From: Nioella sp965215655
Lineage (GTDB): Bacteria > Pseudomonadota > Alphaproteobacteria > Rhodobacterales > Rhodobacteraceae
Direction of reading: 5' to 3'
Length of the DNA stretch: 64,000 nucleotides
NCBI RefSeq assembly: GCF_965215655.1
Contig: NZ_OZ244111.1
Location: 3,038,001-3,102,000, forward strand
Shown here: one piece after another, positions 17,023 to 25,847 of the stretch
How the letters are laid out: every line of letters begins with the position of its first letter
Position numbering within the stretch: the stretch's first letter is position 1
Program-made: the position numbers and the translations under genes
Notes under the pieces: model-generated
Seen by the model: only the letters and a program-made list of their open reading frames with translations
The model's database searches: none
Told to the model about the DNA's origin: nothing

Positions 17023-17118
17023 GAAAAATCTTCCAGAAGATTTTTCTCGCAGACGAGGAAGACTTTTCTGGAAAAGTCTTCCTACCTTCGCCGCAAGATT
17101 TTTCCGGAAAAATCTTGC
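17023..17118. repeat. Three consecutive related hairpins between converging genes
   Basis: Three inverted repeats occur in 96 nt. Their arms are 17023-17033/17036-17046 (GAAAAATCTTC and complement, 2-nt centre), 17056-17068/17071-17083 (AGGAAGACTTTTC and complement) and 17093-17105/17106-17118 (GCAAGATTTTTCC, no gap). Every arm is perfectly matched and all share an AAGAYTTTTC core. They fill the gap between the hydrolase stop and the modC stop. They could act as a bidirectional terminator or be a small repetitive intergenic element family. Confidence 0.85.
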
Positions 17119-17121
17119 TGG

Positions 17122-18207
17122 CTAAAGCGCGCCGACATCTTCAGGCGCTATGGCCACCGTCTTGATCACCGCATTGCAGGACGTTCCCGGCGCCAGCGAA
17201 AGCGATGCGACTGACCTGCGGGTTATCCTTGCCAGCACCACGCCTGCGGTAGTGTCGAGCGACAGGATGGCGCCGGGCCCGTCACCTGCCCGGATATCCC
17301 GCACGGTCCCCGGCAGGATGTTCAATGCCGACAGCCCCTTTGGCCTTCCGCGCGACAGAATCACGTCATGCGCCGCGATGCGAATGCGGACCGCATGGCC
17401 CGCCGCTTGCGGAATGCGCGGCAGAAACAGCGGGCATCCCCCGGCATCAAGCTCCGTCAACCCGTCGTGATGATGGGCAACCACCCTCGCCATCAGCAGC
17501 GCACCGGCGGATCGCGCCCCAAGCGGGGTGACGGCAGGATCGGACAGCACCTCGGCTGCGGCCCCCTGCCGGATCACCCGCCCGTTTTCAAGCGCCACCA
17601 CCGTTGTCGCCAGACGCGCCACCTCGGCAGCCGAATGACTGACGTAGAGGATCGGAATTTCAACCTCGTCGCGCAGTCGTTCCAGATAAGGCAGGATCTC
17701 GGCCTTGCGTGCCTCATCGAGGGCGGCCAGCGGTTCATCCGCCACGATCAGCCGTGGCGCAGACAACAAGGCCCGGCCGATTGCCACCCGCTGCTTTTCT
17801 CCGCCCGACAGCGCTCCGGGGCGACGGGTCAGTAGGTGGCCGATCCCAAGAAGATCAACCACATGCGCCATGTCCTCGATCCGTGCGCCCTTGGGGGCGA
17901 ACCAGCGGCCATAGGCAAGGTTCTGACGCACGGTGAGATGCGGAAACAACCGCCCCTCCTGAAAGACATAACCGATCCGGCGCTTGTTCGGCGCCACCCA
18001 AAGGCCCCGGTCGCTATCGATCAGCACCTGATCCGCGGCCAAAATCCGCCCCCGGTCTGGCCGAAGCAGCCCCGCCACCGCATTGGCAATCGTGGTCTTG
18101 CCGGACCCGGACCGCCCGAACAGCACCGTTATGCCGGACGGGGCGTCGAACTCCGCGTCCAGCAGAAACCCCGGCAAAGCGTGGCGAAGGGAGACCGACA
18201 GGGTCAT
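17122..18207 (-). CDS. modC: Molybdate ABC transporter ATP-binding protein ModC
   Basis: A 361-residue ABC ATPase powering molybdate import. Walker A is GRSGSGKT (31-38), the signature LSGGEKQR (133-140) and Walker B IVADEP (154-159), followed by the D-loop and H-loop (YVSHSAAEV). A C-terminal TOBE/Mop-type domain (about 290-355; LSALNILPGTVRDI) marks it as ModC rather than another importer ATPase. Its start overlaps the modB stop by 4 nt. Confidence 0.94.
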   Translation of the reverse strand: MTLSVSLRHALPGFLLDAEFDAPSGITVLFGRSGSGKTTIANAVAGLLRPDRGRILAADQVLIDSDRGLWVAPNKRRIGYVFQEGRLFPHLTVRQNLAYGRWFAPKGARIEDMAHVVDLLGIGHLLTRRPGALSGGEKQRVAIGRALLSAPRLIVADEPLAALDEARKAEILPYLERLRDEVEIPILYVSHSAAEVARLATTVVALENGRVIRQGAAAEVLSDPAVTPLGARSAGALLMARVVAHHHDGLTELDAGGCPLFLPRIPQAAGHAVRIRIAAHDVILSRGRPKGLSALNILPGTVRDIRAGDGPGAILSLDTTAGVVLARITRRSVASLSLAPGTSCNAVIKTVAIAPEDVGAL

Positions 18208-18896
18208 GTGCCGGACACCCTTGCGGCAATCTTCCGCGCGATGACTTCCGACAAAAGCAGCGCGGTCATGGCCACGACGACCGAGACCAGCACTAGTCGC
18301 ATCGCCGCGTCTTCACCGCCCGGCACTTGCAGGAAGGCATAGATCGCGGAGGGCACGGTGCGGGTCTGGCCGGGGATGTTGGACACGAAGGTTATGGTTG
18401 CGCCAAACTCTCCCATGGCCTTGGCAAAGGCCAGGATCGCGCCCGCGAGGATGCCAGGCAGGATCATCGGCAAGGTCACGGTAGCAAAGACCCAAAGGCG
18501 TGAGGCCCCTAGCGTGGCCGCTGCTTGTTCCAGCTTGGGATCGACGGCTTCGATCGACAGGCGAATGGCGCGCACCATCAGCGGAAAGGCCATGACGGCG
18601 GCAGCCAGCGCCGCACCGGTCCAGCGGAAGGCAAGGACAATGCCTATGTCTTGCAGGGCCGACCCGACAGGCCCGCGCGTCCCGAAGGTCAGGAGCAACA
18701 GGTAACCGGTGACCACCGGCGGCAGGATCAGCGGCAGGTGCACCAGCCCGTTGACCAAACCATGCCCCGGAAACCGCCAGCGCGCCAAAGCATAGGCGGT
18801 AAAGATGCCAAGCGGCAGGCTGGCCAGCGTCGCCCAAAGCGACACGCGCAGCGACAGGGCCACCGCTTGCCATTCTTCCGGTCCCAGCCAGTCCAC
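18204..18896 (-). CDS. modB: Molybdate ABC transporter permease ModB
   Basis: A 230-residue inner-membrane permease with about five hydrophobic segments. The conserved cytoplasmic coupling motif is EQAAATLGASRLWVFATVTLPMILPG. GTG 18896 (VDWLGPEEWQAV) is the preferred start. It sits 4 nt after the modA stop and gives a length close to E. coli ModB, whereas an upstream ATG at 18950 would lie inside modA. Confidence 0.92.
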   Translation of the reverse strand: MDWLGPEEWQAVALSLRVSLWATLASLPLGIFTAYALARWRFPGHGLVNGLVHLPLILPPVVTGYLLLLTFGTRGPVGSALQDIGIVLAFRWTGAALAAAVMAFPLMVRAIRLSIEAVDPKLEQAAATLGASRLWVFATVTLPMILPGILAGAILAFAKAMGEFGATITFVSNIPGQTRTVPSAIYAFLQVPGGEDAAMRLVLVSVVVAMTALLLSEVIARKIAARVSGT

Positions 18897-18900
18897 CGGC

Positions 18901-19722
18901 CTAGTCCCCCAACACTGTGAAGCCCTCGGCCTCGAACACCGCGCGGGCATCTGGGCCTTGAAGGAAGGTCAGGAACCCCCCGGCCTCCTCTCCGGCCGGA
19001 CCGTATAGCAGGGCAGCCGGATAGGTGATCTGCGGGTGGCTGTCAGTGGGGAAGGTCGCGATCACGTGAATATCGGGATTGGCCCGTGCATCGGTGGCAT
19101 AGACGACGCCAAGCGGGGCCTCGCCAAGCGCAACCAACGCCAGCGCTGCCCGGACATTATCCGTCTCGACCACCTGCGTGGCCACCTGATCCCACAGCCC
19201 AAGCGTATCCAGCGCCGCGCGTCCGTAGACACCTGCGGGCACGGCTTGCGTCAGCGCCATGGCGAGGCGACCGGGGCCGAGCAGCGCGGAGATATCCAGG
19301 TCAGCTGTGAGCTCGACTTGGTCGATTGGCTCATGCGCAATCAGCACGAGGCTGTTGCCCAACAGGTCAATTCGGCTGTCGGGGTCGATCAGATCCCCTG
19401 CCTGCAGCAGGTCCATCCAATCGGGGTTGGCGGAAATGAAGATATCGGCAGGGGCGCCTAGCTGAATCTGGCGCGCAAGGGCCGACGATCCCGCGAAGGA
19501 AAGCGCGATGTCCCCGCCTTCAGTGTCTTCATACTGCTCCGCAGCCCGTGTCAGCGCCGTGGTCAGGCTGGCGGCAGCGAAGACCGTCACCGGTTCGGCC
19601 GCTGCCGGGGCAGAGGTCAGGAGCCAGGCCATCAAGGATAGAGTGCAACAAACAAGACCCGCGGGTCTCGGTTGATGAGAGGTCCACCTCACGTTATGGC
19701 CACGGAAATACATCGCTAACAT
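18901..19722 (-). CDS. modA: Molybdate-binding periplasmic protein ModA
   Basis: A 273-residue periplasmic binding protein. A long leader (cleavage near APAAA, residue 42) is followed by the ModA fold: VTVFAAASLTTAL (oxyanion-binding serines), LSFAGSSALARQI, the GAPADIFISANPDWMD segment and VVYATDA. ATG 19722 overlaps the modE stop by 1 nt (TGATG), so translation is coupled. A start nearer the leader core is possible. Confidence 0.93.
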   Translation of the reverse strand: MLAMYFRGHNVRWTSHQPRPAGLVCCTLSLMAWLLTSAPAAAEPVTVFAAASLTTALTRAAEQYEDTEGGDIALSFAGSSALARQIQLGAPADIFISANPDWMDLLQAGDLIDPDSRIDLLGNSLVLIAHEPIDQVELTADLDISALLGPGRLAMALTQAVPAGVYGRAALDTLGLWDQVATQVVETDNVRAALALVALGEAPLGVVYATDARANPDIHVIATFPTDSHPQITYPAALLYGPAGEEAGGFLTFLQGPDARAVFEAEGFTVLGD

Positions 19723-20123
19723 CAGTCGCGCCTTTCATCGTCCGGGGCGGCATCCCCGGTCTTCAACAGATCCGATATGGCATTGATCCGCGCGGCACCG
19801 GCCTCGGCTGCGATGTCTTCCAGTTTCCGATAATGCTTCAGCACTTGTTCCCCGGCTTCGGTCAATCTTGCACCGCCGCCTTTCGCCCCGCCCCGAACGC
19901 TGTCGACGAGCGGCTTCCGAAATGCGCCATTCATCTGATCTACAAGGGTCCACGCCCGTTTGTAGCTCATGGACATGGCCCGTCCGGCAGCGGCAATCGA
20001 ACCGGTGTCGCGTATCCCTTCCAGCAGATCCGCCTTGCCGGGGCCAAGCATCAGGTCATCCCCGAAGAGAAGTCTGAGGCGCAGGCGGGAGGGCGGTGAT
20101 GGCAGCGGGTCGGGGTGGGACAT
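19722..20123 (-). CDS. modE: ModE-type single-domain molybdate regulator
   Basis: A 133-residue winged-HTH protein matching only the N-terminal, LysR-like half of ModE. DLLEGIRDTGSIAAAGRAMSMSYKRAWTLVDQMN is the diagnostic helix-turn-helix, and GGGARLTEAGEQVL forms the wing region. The C-terminal molybdate-binding Mop domains of full-length ModE (about 260 residues) are absent. It must therefore sense molybdate through another protein or act differently. It is the first gene of modEABC. A perfect palindrome 45 nt upstream of its ATG is the likely operator. Confidence 0.87.
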   Translation of the reverse strand: MSHPDPLPSPPSRLRLRLLFGDDLMLGPGKADLLEGIRDTGSIAAAGRAMSMSYKRAWTLVDQMNGAFRKPLVDSVRGGAKGGGARLTEAGEQVLKHYRKLEDIAAEAGAARINAISDLLKTGDAAPDDERRD

Positions 20124-20167
20124 GAAAAGGAGTTAGCCGCATGAGACGCCCGATGGCAAGGGTTCAT

Positions 20168-20185
20168 TATGTTTCAGTAAACATA
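20168..20185. promoter_or_regulatory. Candidate ModE-type operator palindrome
   Basis: TATGTTT (20168-20174) and AAACATA (20179-20185) form a perfect 7-bp inverted repeat with a 4-nt centre CAGT. It lies 45-62 nt upstream of the modE ATG in the only intergenic space available to the operon. The architecture resembles Mo-boxes (AT-rich inverted repeats), though it is not the E. coli consensus. Confidence 0.5.
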
Positions 20186-20258
20186 TCGCATATGCCAGAG
20201 CTCCGCCCTCATCGCAGGACAAGCCCGGACCTCTGACCGCGTTATGTGGCGGCGGCCC

Positions 20259-22052
20259 TCAACGCCCGGCGGCATAAGCCTGCATCAGGCGCGGCGTTGC
20301 AGCGGCGGACATGATCCCGTCAGGCCGGATGCGCGCGGCGGTCAGCCGCCCGATGGCCCATGGGTCCGAGACCTCCAGCCGGTGGCCGCGCCGGTCCAGT
20401 TCGGCCAGGGTCGCTTGCGGGAAATTCGGCTCGATCATCAGATAGCCGGACCTGGTGCCGCGCGGGTAGAAGCTTTCCAGCAGATGGCCCGTGTGGAAGA
20501 GCGGCCCGTCGATGGCCTCTTGCAGGTTCATGCCGTGATGGATCAGCCGCAGCAGGAAGGTCAGCTGCCACTGGTCCTGCTGGTCGCCGCCTGGCGTGCC
20601 GAAGGCCAGTTTCGTTCCGTCGGGCGCTTGGGCCATGGAGGGCGATAGAGTCGTTCGCGGGCGCCGGCCGGGGGCGAGCGAGGTGGGCAACCCATCCTCC
20701 AGCCAGAACATCTGCGCACGGGTGTTGAGCGGAACCCCCAGTCCCGGCACAACGGGCGAGGATTTCAACCAACCGCCCGACGGTGTCGCAGACACCATGT
20801 TGCCCCATCGGTCCACCACATCAACATGGCAGGTATCGCCCCGCTTGGCCGTCAGATGGGCCATGGTGGGCTCACCGATGCCGATGCCTGTGTCGTCCGG
20901 CACGGGTTCCGCCACACGGGCGCGGAAAGCATCGGCCCAATCCTCGTATCCCGCGATAGAGCCCGGCCGGAAGTCGAGACTGGCGCTATCCCCAATCTCG
21001 GCCCGCCGCGCCGCGCCGTACCCGGCAGATAACAGCGTTTCCAGTGGCAGTGCCTTGCCGTTCGGCTCTCCCAGATAGGCGTCGCGATCCGCGAAGGCGA
21101 GCTTCAGCGCCTCGCTCACCAGATGCACGAAATCCGGCCCCATCTGGTCCATCCCGGCCAGATCGTCCCCGCGCAGCATCTGCAACGCCTGCAACAGCAC
21201 CGGCCCCTGGGTCCAGCCGCCGCATTTCCAGGCGGTCCAGCCCGCATGATCAACCGAGATCGGGGCCTCGAAGCTCGCCCGCCAATTGGCCATATCCTGC
21301 CCGGTCAGCACACCCTTGTGGCGTTGGCCCGAGGCGTCCAGCACCTCGGCCTCCCGCAGGAAATCATCAATCGCTTCGGCAACGAAGCCCTCGTAAAAGG
21401 CCCGCCGCGCCGCTTCGATCTGGGCCACCCGGTCCACGCCCGCGCCTTTGGCCTCATCCACCAGCCTCTCCCAGAATTCGGCCAGTGCGGGATTGGCGAA
21501 GAGCGCCCCCGCTTGCGGTGCTGATCCACCGGGCAGCCAGACCGGCGCGGAGGTTGGCCATTCTTTGCGGAACACATCCGCCATGCCCGCAATCTCGTTC
21601 GCGACACGCGGCAGGATCGGATGACCGTGGCGCGCATAGTGGATCGCGGGGGCCAGTACTTCGGCCAGCGGTAAACGCCCATGATCGCGCAAGAGCAACA
21701 TCCACGCGTCAAAAGCCCCCGGTACGACAGTGGCCAGCAGACCAGAGCCGGGGATGCGTGTCAGCCCCTCGGCGCGGTAGTGGTCAATCGTCGCCCCGGC
21801 GGGTGCCGTCCCTTGCCCGCAGATCACCACCGGTTCCTCTGCCCCGGCTGCACGGTAAAGCAGCGGCATGTCGCCCAAGGGCCCGTTCAGATGCGGCTCC
21901 ACCACATTGAGAACAAAGCCCGTAGCGACGGCCGCATCGGCTGCACTACCGCCAGCCTCCAGCATCTTCATGCCCGCAGCTGTCGCCAGCCAATGGGTGC
22001 TGGTGACCATGCCGAAGGTGCCGGAGATTTCGGGCCGGGTGGTGAATGTCAT
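20259..22052 (-). CDS. Gamma-glutamyltransferase family protein (Ntn hydrolase)
   Basis: A 597-residue GGT-fold protein that matures by self-cleavage before a threonine. The expected nucleophile is T407 in RGDTCHVDVVDRWGNMVS, giving a roughly 406-residue large and 191-residue small subunit. GGSAADAAVATGFVLNVVEPH is the N-terminal signature, and PGRRPRTTLSPSM, GTPGGDQQDQW and FHTGHLLESF follow. No signal peptide is visible, which suggests a cytoplasmic acylase-like member rather than periplasmic glutathione-degrading GGT. It is last in a run with an aminotransferase and two DMGDH-like flavoproteins. It could hydrolyse a gamma-glutamyl or acyl amine intermediate. Confidence 0.88.
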   Translation of the reverse strand: MTFTTRPEISGTFGMVTSTHWLATAAGMKMLEAGGSAADAAVATGFVLNVVEPHLNGPLGDMPLLYRAAGAEEPVVICGQGTAPAGATIDHYRAEGLTRIPGSGLLATVVPGAFDAWMLLLRDHGRLPLAEVLAPAIHYARHGHPILPRVANEIAGMADVFRKEWPTSAPVWLPGGSAPQAGALFANPALAEFWERLVDEAKGAGVDRVAQIEAARRAFYEGFVAEAIDDFLREAEVLDASGQRHKGVLTGQDMANWRASFEAPISVDHAGWTAWKCGGWTQGPVLLQALQMLRGDDLAGMDQMGPDFVHLVSEALKLAFADRDAYLGEPNGKALPLETLLSAGYGAARRAEIGDSASLDFRPGSIAGYEDWADAFRARVAEPVPDDTGIGIGEPTMAHLTAKRGDTCHVDVVDRWGNMVSATPSGGWLKSSPVVPGLGVPLNTRAQMFWLEDGLPTSLAPGRRPRTTLSPSMAQAPDGTKLAFGTPGGDQQDQWQLTFLLRLIHHGMNLQEAIDGPLFHTGHLLESFYPRGTRSGYLMIEPNFPQATLAELDRRGHRLEVSDPWAIGRLTAARIRPDGIMSAAATPRLMQAYAAGR

Positions 22053-22121
22053 GAGGCTTGCTTTCAGTTGGAAATACGCCCTCAAGACAAAGCGCAGTTG
22101 GGCCAGACTGGCAATGCCCTG

Positions 22122-23432
22122 TCAGCCGAGCGCCGTGAACGCCCGGTCGAGCCCTTCCGCCACATTCTCCACGTCTTCCAAAGACAGGCACATCGGCGGC
22201 ACCATGCGCAGCACCGATTGGGTGGGGCCGGATTTCGACAGGATCAGGCGCGAGGCGCGACAGTTCTCGAACACTGCCGAGGTGGTGTCGCGGTCGGGTT
22301 CCTTGCTGCGCCGGTCCTTCACCATCTCGATGGCCAGCATCAGTCCCCTGCCCCGGACATCGCCAATGGCCTCGTGTTTGTCCTTCAACTCATGCAGTCG
22401 TTTCAGCAGCGCCGCACCGACGGTCATGGCATTTTCCTGCACCCTGTCCTCGCGGATCACCTGCAACACCGCGCGTCCTGCCGCGCAGCTGGTGGGGTTG
22501 GCCCCATAGGTGTGGAACATGAACTTTTCCGCCATGGGTGCGGCGATCTCCTTGCGCGTCACCACAGCCCCGAGCGGGAAGCCATTGCCGATCCCCTTGG
22601 CCATGACAATGACGTCGGGCACCACGCCATCGGCCTCAAACCCCCACATATGGTCGCCCGTGCGCCCGAAGCCCGATTGCACCTCATCCGCGATATAAAG
22701 CCCCCCCGCCGCGCGCACCCGTTCGGCCGCGCCGGACATGTAGCCCTTGGGCATCTCAATGATGCCGCCATAGCCCTGCACGCTTTCCACAAGCATCCCG
22801 GCGATCTTGCCGGAGGTCCCGGTGGCGATGGTGCGCTCGATCTCATCCAGATACGGCGCAGCCCCCGCATTCTCGCCGAAGATACCGCGATACTGGTTGG
22901 GGTCGGCCACGAAAGCGACGTTGCCGGGCATGCCGGGGTGGCGCCAGGTAGAAATGCCGGTGACCGATTGCGCGGCGGCGGTCGGCCCGTGATAGGCGGT
23001 TCGTAGCGCCAGCAGGTCGAGATTGCCCGTGTAGGTCCGCGCGATGGTCATGGCGAGGTCGATAGCCTCGGCCCCGGAATTGGTGAAGTGCACCACCCAG
23101 TCGTGGCCTTTGGGCATGGTGGCGGCCAGCTCCTCAGCCAGATGCGCGGGAACCGGGTGATAGAACATCGTCGTGCAATGGGTCAGGTCGGCGGCCTGCG
23201 CCTGCGCGGCGGCGACCACCTTAGGGTGGGAATGGCCGACCGAGATACAGACATTCATGCCCAGTAGGTCGGTATACTTGTTGCCCTCCGCGTCCCACAA
23301 ATATTGCATCTGCCCCCGGCGGAAGACAATCGGGTCCTTGAAGGGCACAAACTTGGTCTGCGTCGCGGCGTAGTAGGTGTCGCGGCGGCGGGCGGTGCCC
23401 TCGGTCGTCCAGTCAATGGGAAGGTCGGTCAT
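22122..23432 (-). CDS. Class III pyridoxal-phosphate aminotransferase
   Basis: A 436-residue class III omega-aminotransferase similar to alanine-glyoxylate aminotransferase 2. The PLP lysine is K279 in VIVMAKGIGNGFPLGAVV. VVHFTNSGAEAIDLAM is the phosphate-binding turn, and LYIADEVQSGFGRTG holds the aspartate contacting the PLP ring nitrogen. It lies 12 nt after the second DMGDH-like gene and 69 nt before the GGT-like gene, all in one direction. A natural substrate could be an omega-amino or beta-amino acid produced by demethylation. That is not certain. Confidence 0.9.
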   Translation of the reverse strand: MTDLPIDWTTEGTARRRDTYYAATQTKFVPFKDPIVFRRGQMQYLWDAEGNKYTDLLGMNVCISVGHSHPKVVAAAQAQAADLTHCTTMFYHPVPAHLAEELAATMPKGHDWVVHFTNSGAEAIDLAMTIARTYTGNLDLLALRTAYHGPTAAAQSVTGISTWRHPGMPGNVAFVADPNQYRGIFGENAGAAPYLDEIERTIATGTSGKIAGMLVESVQGYGGIIEMPKGYMSGAAERVRAAGGLYIADEVQSGFGRTGDHMWGFEADGVVPDVIVMAKGIGNGFPLGAVVTRKEIAAPMAEKFMFHTYGANPTSCAAGRAVLQVIREDRVQENAMTVGAALLKRLHELKDKHEAIGDVRGRGLMLAIEMVKDRRSKEPDRDTTSAVFENCRASRLILSKSGPTQSVLRMVPPMCLSLEDVENVAEGLDRAFTALG

Positions 23433-23444
23433 CAGGGGCTCCTT

Positions 23445-25847
23445 TCACGCACGCAGGCGGCTGTTGTCGGGGTCGAAGGGCGGGCGATCCAGCACCGTGG
23501 CGGCGCGGCGCTGGCCGAGGATTTCGATGCTCAGGGCCTCACCCGACAGCGGTTCACGCAGAAGCGCAAGGGCCAGAGCGTGGCCAACCCTATGGCCAAA
23601 CCCGCCCGAGGTGACGATGCCGATGATCTGGTCACCCTGCCAGACAGGGTGGGCGTAGAACGGATCAGTAGGGCCGTCCTCGACGCGCAGCAGGACTGAC
23701 CGCCAATCGTTGGGGCGCGTCAGCAGGGCCTGCCGTCCAGTGAAGTCGCGGCCTTCGGTCTTGGTGAAGGCGGCAAGCCCACTTTCCAGCGGCGAGCGTT
23801 CGGTGGTCAGGTCCGCGCCCCACCCGCGATAGCCTTTTTCGAGCCGCATGGAATTGGCGGCATAGGCCCCGTAAAAGCCGATCCCATGGGGTTTGCCGGC
23901 CTCTTCAAGCGCATCGAATAGCGCGGGAAGGTGCTGTGCCTCGGCATGGAGTTCCCACCCCAATTCGCCAAGATAGGAGACACGGAGTGCCCGCACCGGC
24001 AGGCCCGCGACAGTGATCTGTTGCACGCTGAGCCAAGGGAAGCTCGCACCCAAATCCGCCTTGGTCAGCGACCCCAGAATTTCCCGCGATCTTGGCCCCA
24101 TCAGGCCGATGACCCCGAGCCGCCCGGTGACGTTCGACACGGTCACATCATGATCTGCGGCGTGAGCGGTCAGCAGGTCGAGGTCGATCTCCTCCGCCGC
24201 CGCGGCGCTGGTCAAATAGGCGTGATTTTCGGCCAGCCGCGCCACGGTAAATTCCGACAAAACACCCCCCGCCGGGGTCAGCGCATGGATCAGACCGATC
24301 CGCCCCTCGCGTGGCTGGGTATTGGCCCCGAGCGTATCGAGGAACCCCGTCGTGCCCGGCCCGGTGACCTCGAATTTCGAGAAAACCGACAGATCGGCCA
24401 AAGCCACACCGTTGGTCAAGCAAGCGACCTCCCGCGCGACAGGCTCGAACCAGTTGGTGCGCTGGAAGCTTTCCGTTGCATAATCACCGGGTCTGTCCGA
24501 GAACCAGTTGGGCCGCTCCCACCCATGCGCCGCACCCATGACGGCACCGCGCGCAACCATGCGGTCATGCAGCGGCGACAGGCGCAACCCGCGCCCTGCG
24601 GGGCGTTCCTCATACGGGTAGTGCACGCCGAATTGCAGACCGAAACATTCCACCGCCTTGGCCACACGGAAGTCGCGATCCGCCCAAGCCCCGAAGCGAC
24701 GGCTGTCCACGGGCAGGGCCTCCATCGGCGGTGCCCCATGCGTCATCCAATGGGCCAGGAACCAGCCCGCGCCACCGCCTTCCATCACCCCCATGGAAGA
24801 CCCTGTCAGCAACCACGCCCCGGGCACCCCATGGGCTGGACCGATCAGCGGATTGGCGTCGGGGGTGAAGGTGATGGGGCCATTCACAACCGTCTTGACC
24901 CCGCCATTGCCAAGCGCCGGCACCCGCGCCATTGCGGCCTCGATGATATGTTCAACCCGGTCCAGATCAGGCGGCATCAGCTCGGCCCCGAACTCTGGCG
25001 GCACCCCGTCAACGGACCAGACATGTGCCTCTTTCTCATAGGGCCCCAGGATCAGCCCGTCGCGTTCCTGCCGCAGATACCAGCTTTCTTCCGGGTCGCG
25101 GATCATGGGCAGTTCGGGCAGACCGGCGGCGATGCGTTCGGCCACTTCGGGTACGGTGTCGGTGACAAGGTATTGATGCAGGACGGGAACAGAGGGCACA
25201 TTCACCCCCATCATCTGCCCGACCTCGAAGCCCCATGTTCCTGCCGCATTCACGATCTGGCGGGCGCGGATCGTTCCTTTGGGGGTGTCCACGATCCAAT
25301 CTCTGTCCTCCCGCGTGATCGACAAAACCGGGTTCTGCCGCAGGATCGTCACGCCGTTCCGCTGCGCGACCTGCGCCATCGCGTTGGTGGCCAGCGAGGG
25401 GTCGACATGGCCGTCATCGGGCTCATAGATGCCGCCGAGCAGTCCGTCGAGCATCGCCAGCGGATGCAGTTCCGCGACCCGCTCGGGCGTCAGCACCTCC
25501 AGCGGGTAGCCGGTGAAGGCCGACAGCCCCGCCACATGACGGAACTCATCCATCCGGTCGGGGTTCTTGGTCACCCGCATCGCGCCGGATCGGTGGAACC
25601 CGCAGCTTTGCCCGGTCTCTTCGGGCAGCACGTCGCGGTAGAGCCTGACCGAATGCGCCCGAAGCGCCTGGATCGTGGCGTTGTGCGCGAAATGCGTACA
25701 CAGCCCCGCCGCGTGCCAGGTTGACCCGTGAGTGAGGTCGTTCTTTTCGGTCAGAACCACGTCGGACCAACCGGCCTTGGCGAGGTGATAGGCCAGCGAC
25801 ACGCCCATGGCGCCGCCCCCGATGATGAGAACCTGCGCCTCGGTCAT
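23445..25847 (-). CDS. Dimethylglycine dehydrogenase-like FAD/folate protein, paralogue 2
   Basis: An 800-residue two-part enzyme. The N-terminal DAO-type FAD domain has VLIIGGGAMGVSLAYHLA and STWHAAGL, whose H45 matches the histidine that holds FAD covalently in DMGDH and sarcosine dehydrogenase. The C-terminal half (from about 430) is a GcvT-like tetrahydrofolate domain (LRVSYLGELGWELHAEAQH, SMRLEKGYRGWGADLTTE). Members oxidatively demethylate N-methyl amines and pass the carbon to folate. Its start overlaps the stop of paralogue 1 by 4 nt. Confidence 0.9.
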   Translation of the reverse strand: MTEAQVLIIGGGAMGVSLAYHLAKAGWSDVVLTEKNDLTHGSTWHAAGLCTHFAHNATIQALRAHSVRLYRDVLPEETGQSCGFHRSGAMRVTKNPDRMDEFRHVAGLSAFTGYPLEVLTPERVAELHPLAMLDGLLGGIYEPDDGHVDPSLATNAMAQVAQRNGVTILRQNPVLSITREDRDWIVDTPKGTIRARQIVNAAGTWGFEVGQMMGVNVPSVPVLHQYLVTDTVPEVAERIAAGLPELPMIRDPEESWYLRQERDGLILGPYEKEAHVWSVDGVPPEFGAELMPPDLDRVEHIIEAAMARVPALGNGGVKTVVNGPITFTPDANPLIGPAHGVPGAWLLTGSSMGVMEGGGAGWFLAHWMTHGAPPMEALPVDSRRFGAWADRDFRVAKAVECFGLQFGVHYPYEERPAGRGLRLSPLHDRMVARGAVMGAAHGWERPNWFSDRPGDYATESFQRTNWFEPVAREVACLTNGVALADLSVFSKFEVTGPGTTGFLDTLGANTQPREGRIGLIHALTPAGGVLSEFTVARLAENHAYLTSAAAAEEIDLDLLTAHAADHDVTVSNVTGRLGVIGLMGPRSREILGSLTKADLGASFPWLSVQQITVAGLPVRALRVSYLGELGWELHAEAQHLPALFDALEEAGKPHGIGFYGAYAANSMRLEKGYRGWGADLTTERSPLESGLAAFTKTEGRDFTGRQALLTRPNDWRSVLLRVEDGPTDPFYAHPVWQGDQIIGIVTSGGFGHRVGHALALALLREPLSGEALSIEILGQRRAATVLDRPPFDPDNSRLRA

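Noticed and set aside
17023..17118. CRISPR array
   Set aside because: Only three units, each itself a hairpin with differing arms and no unique spacers of constant length.
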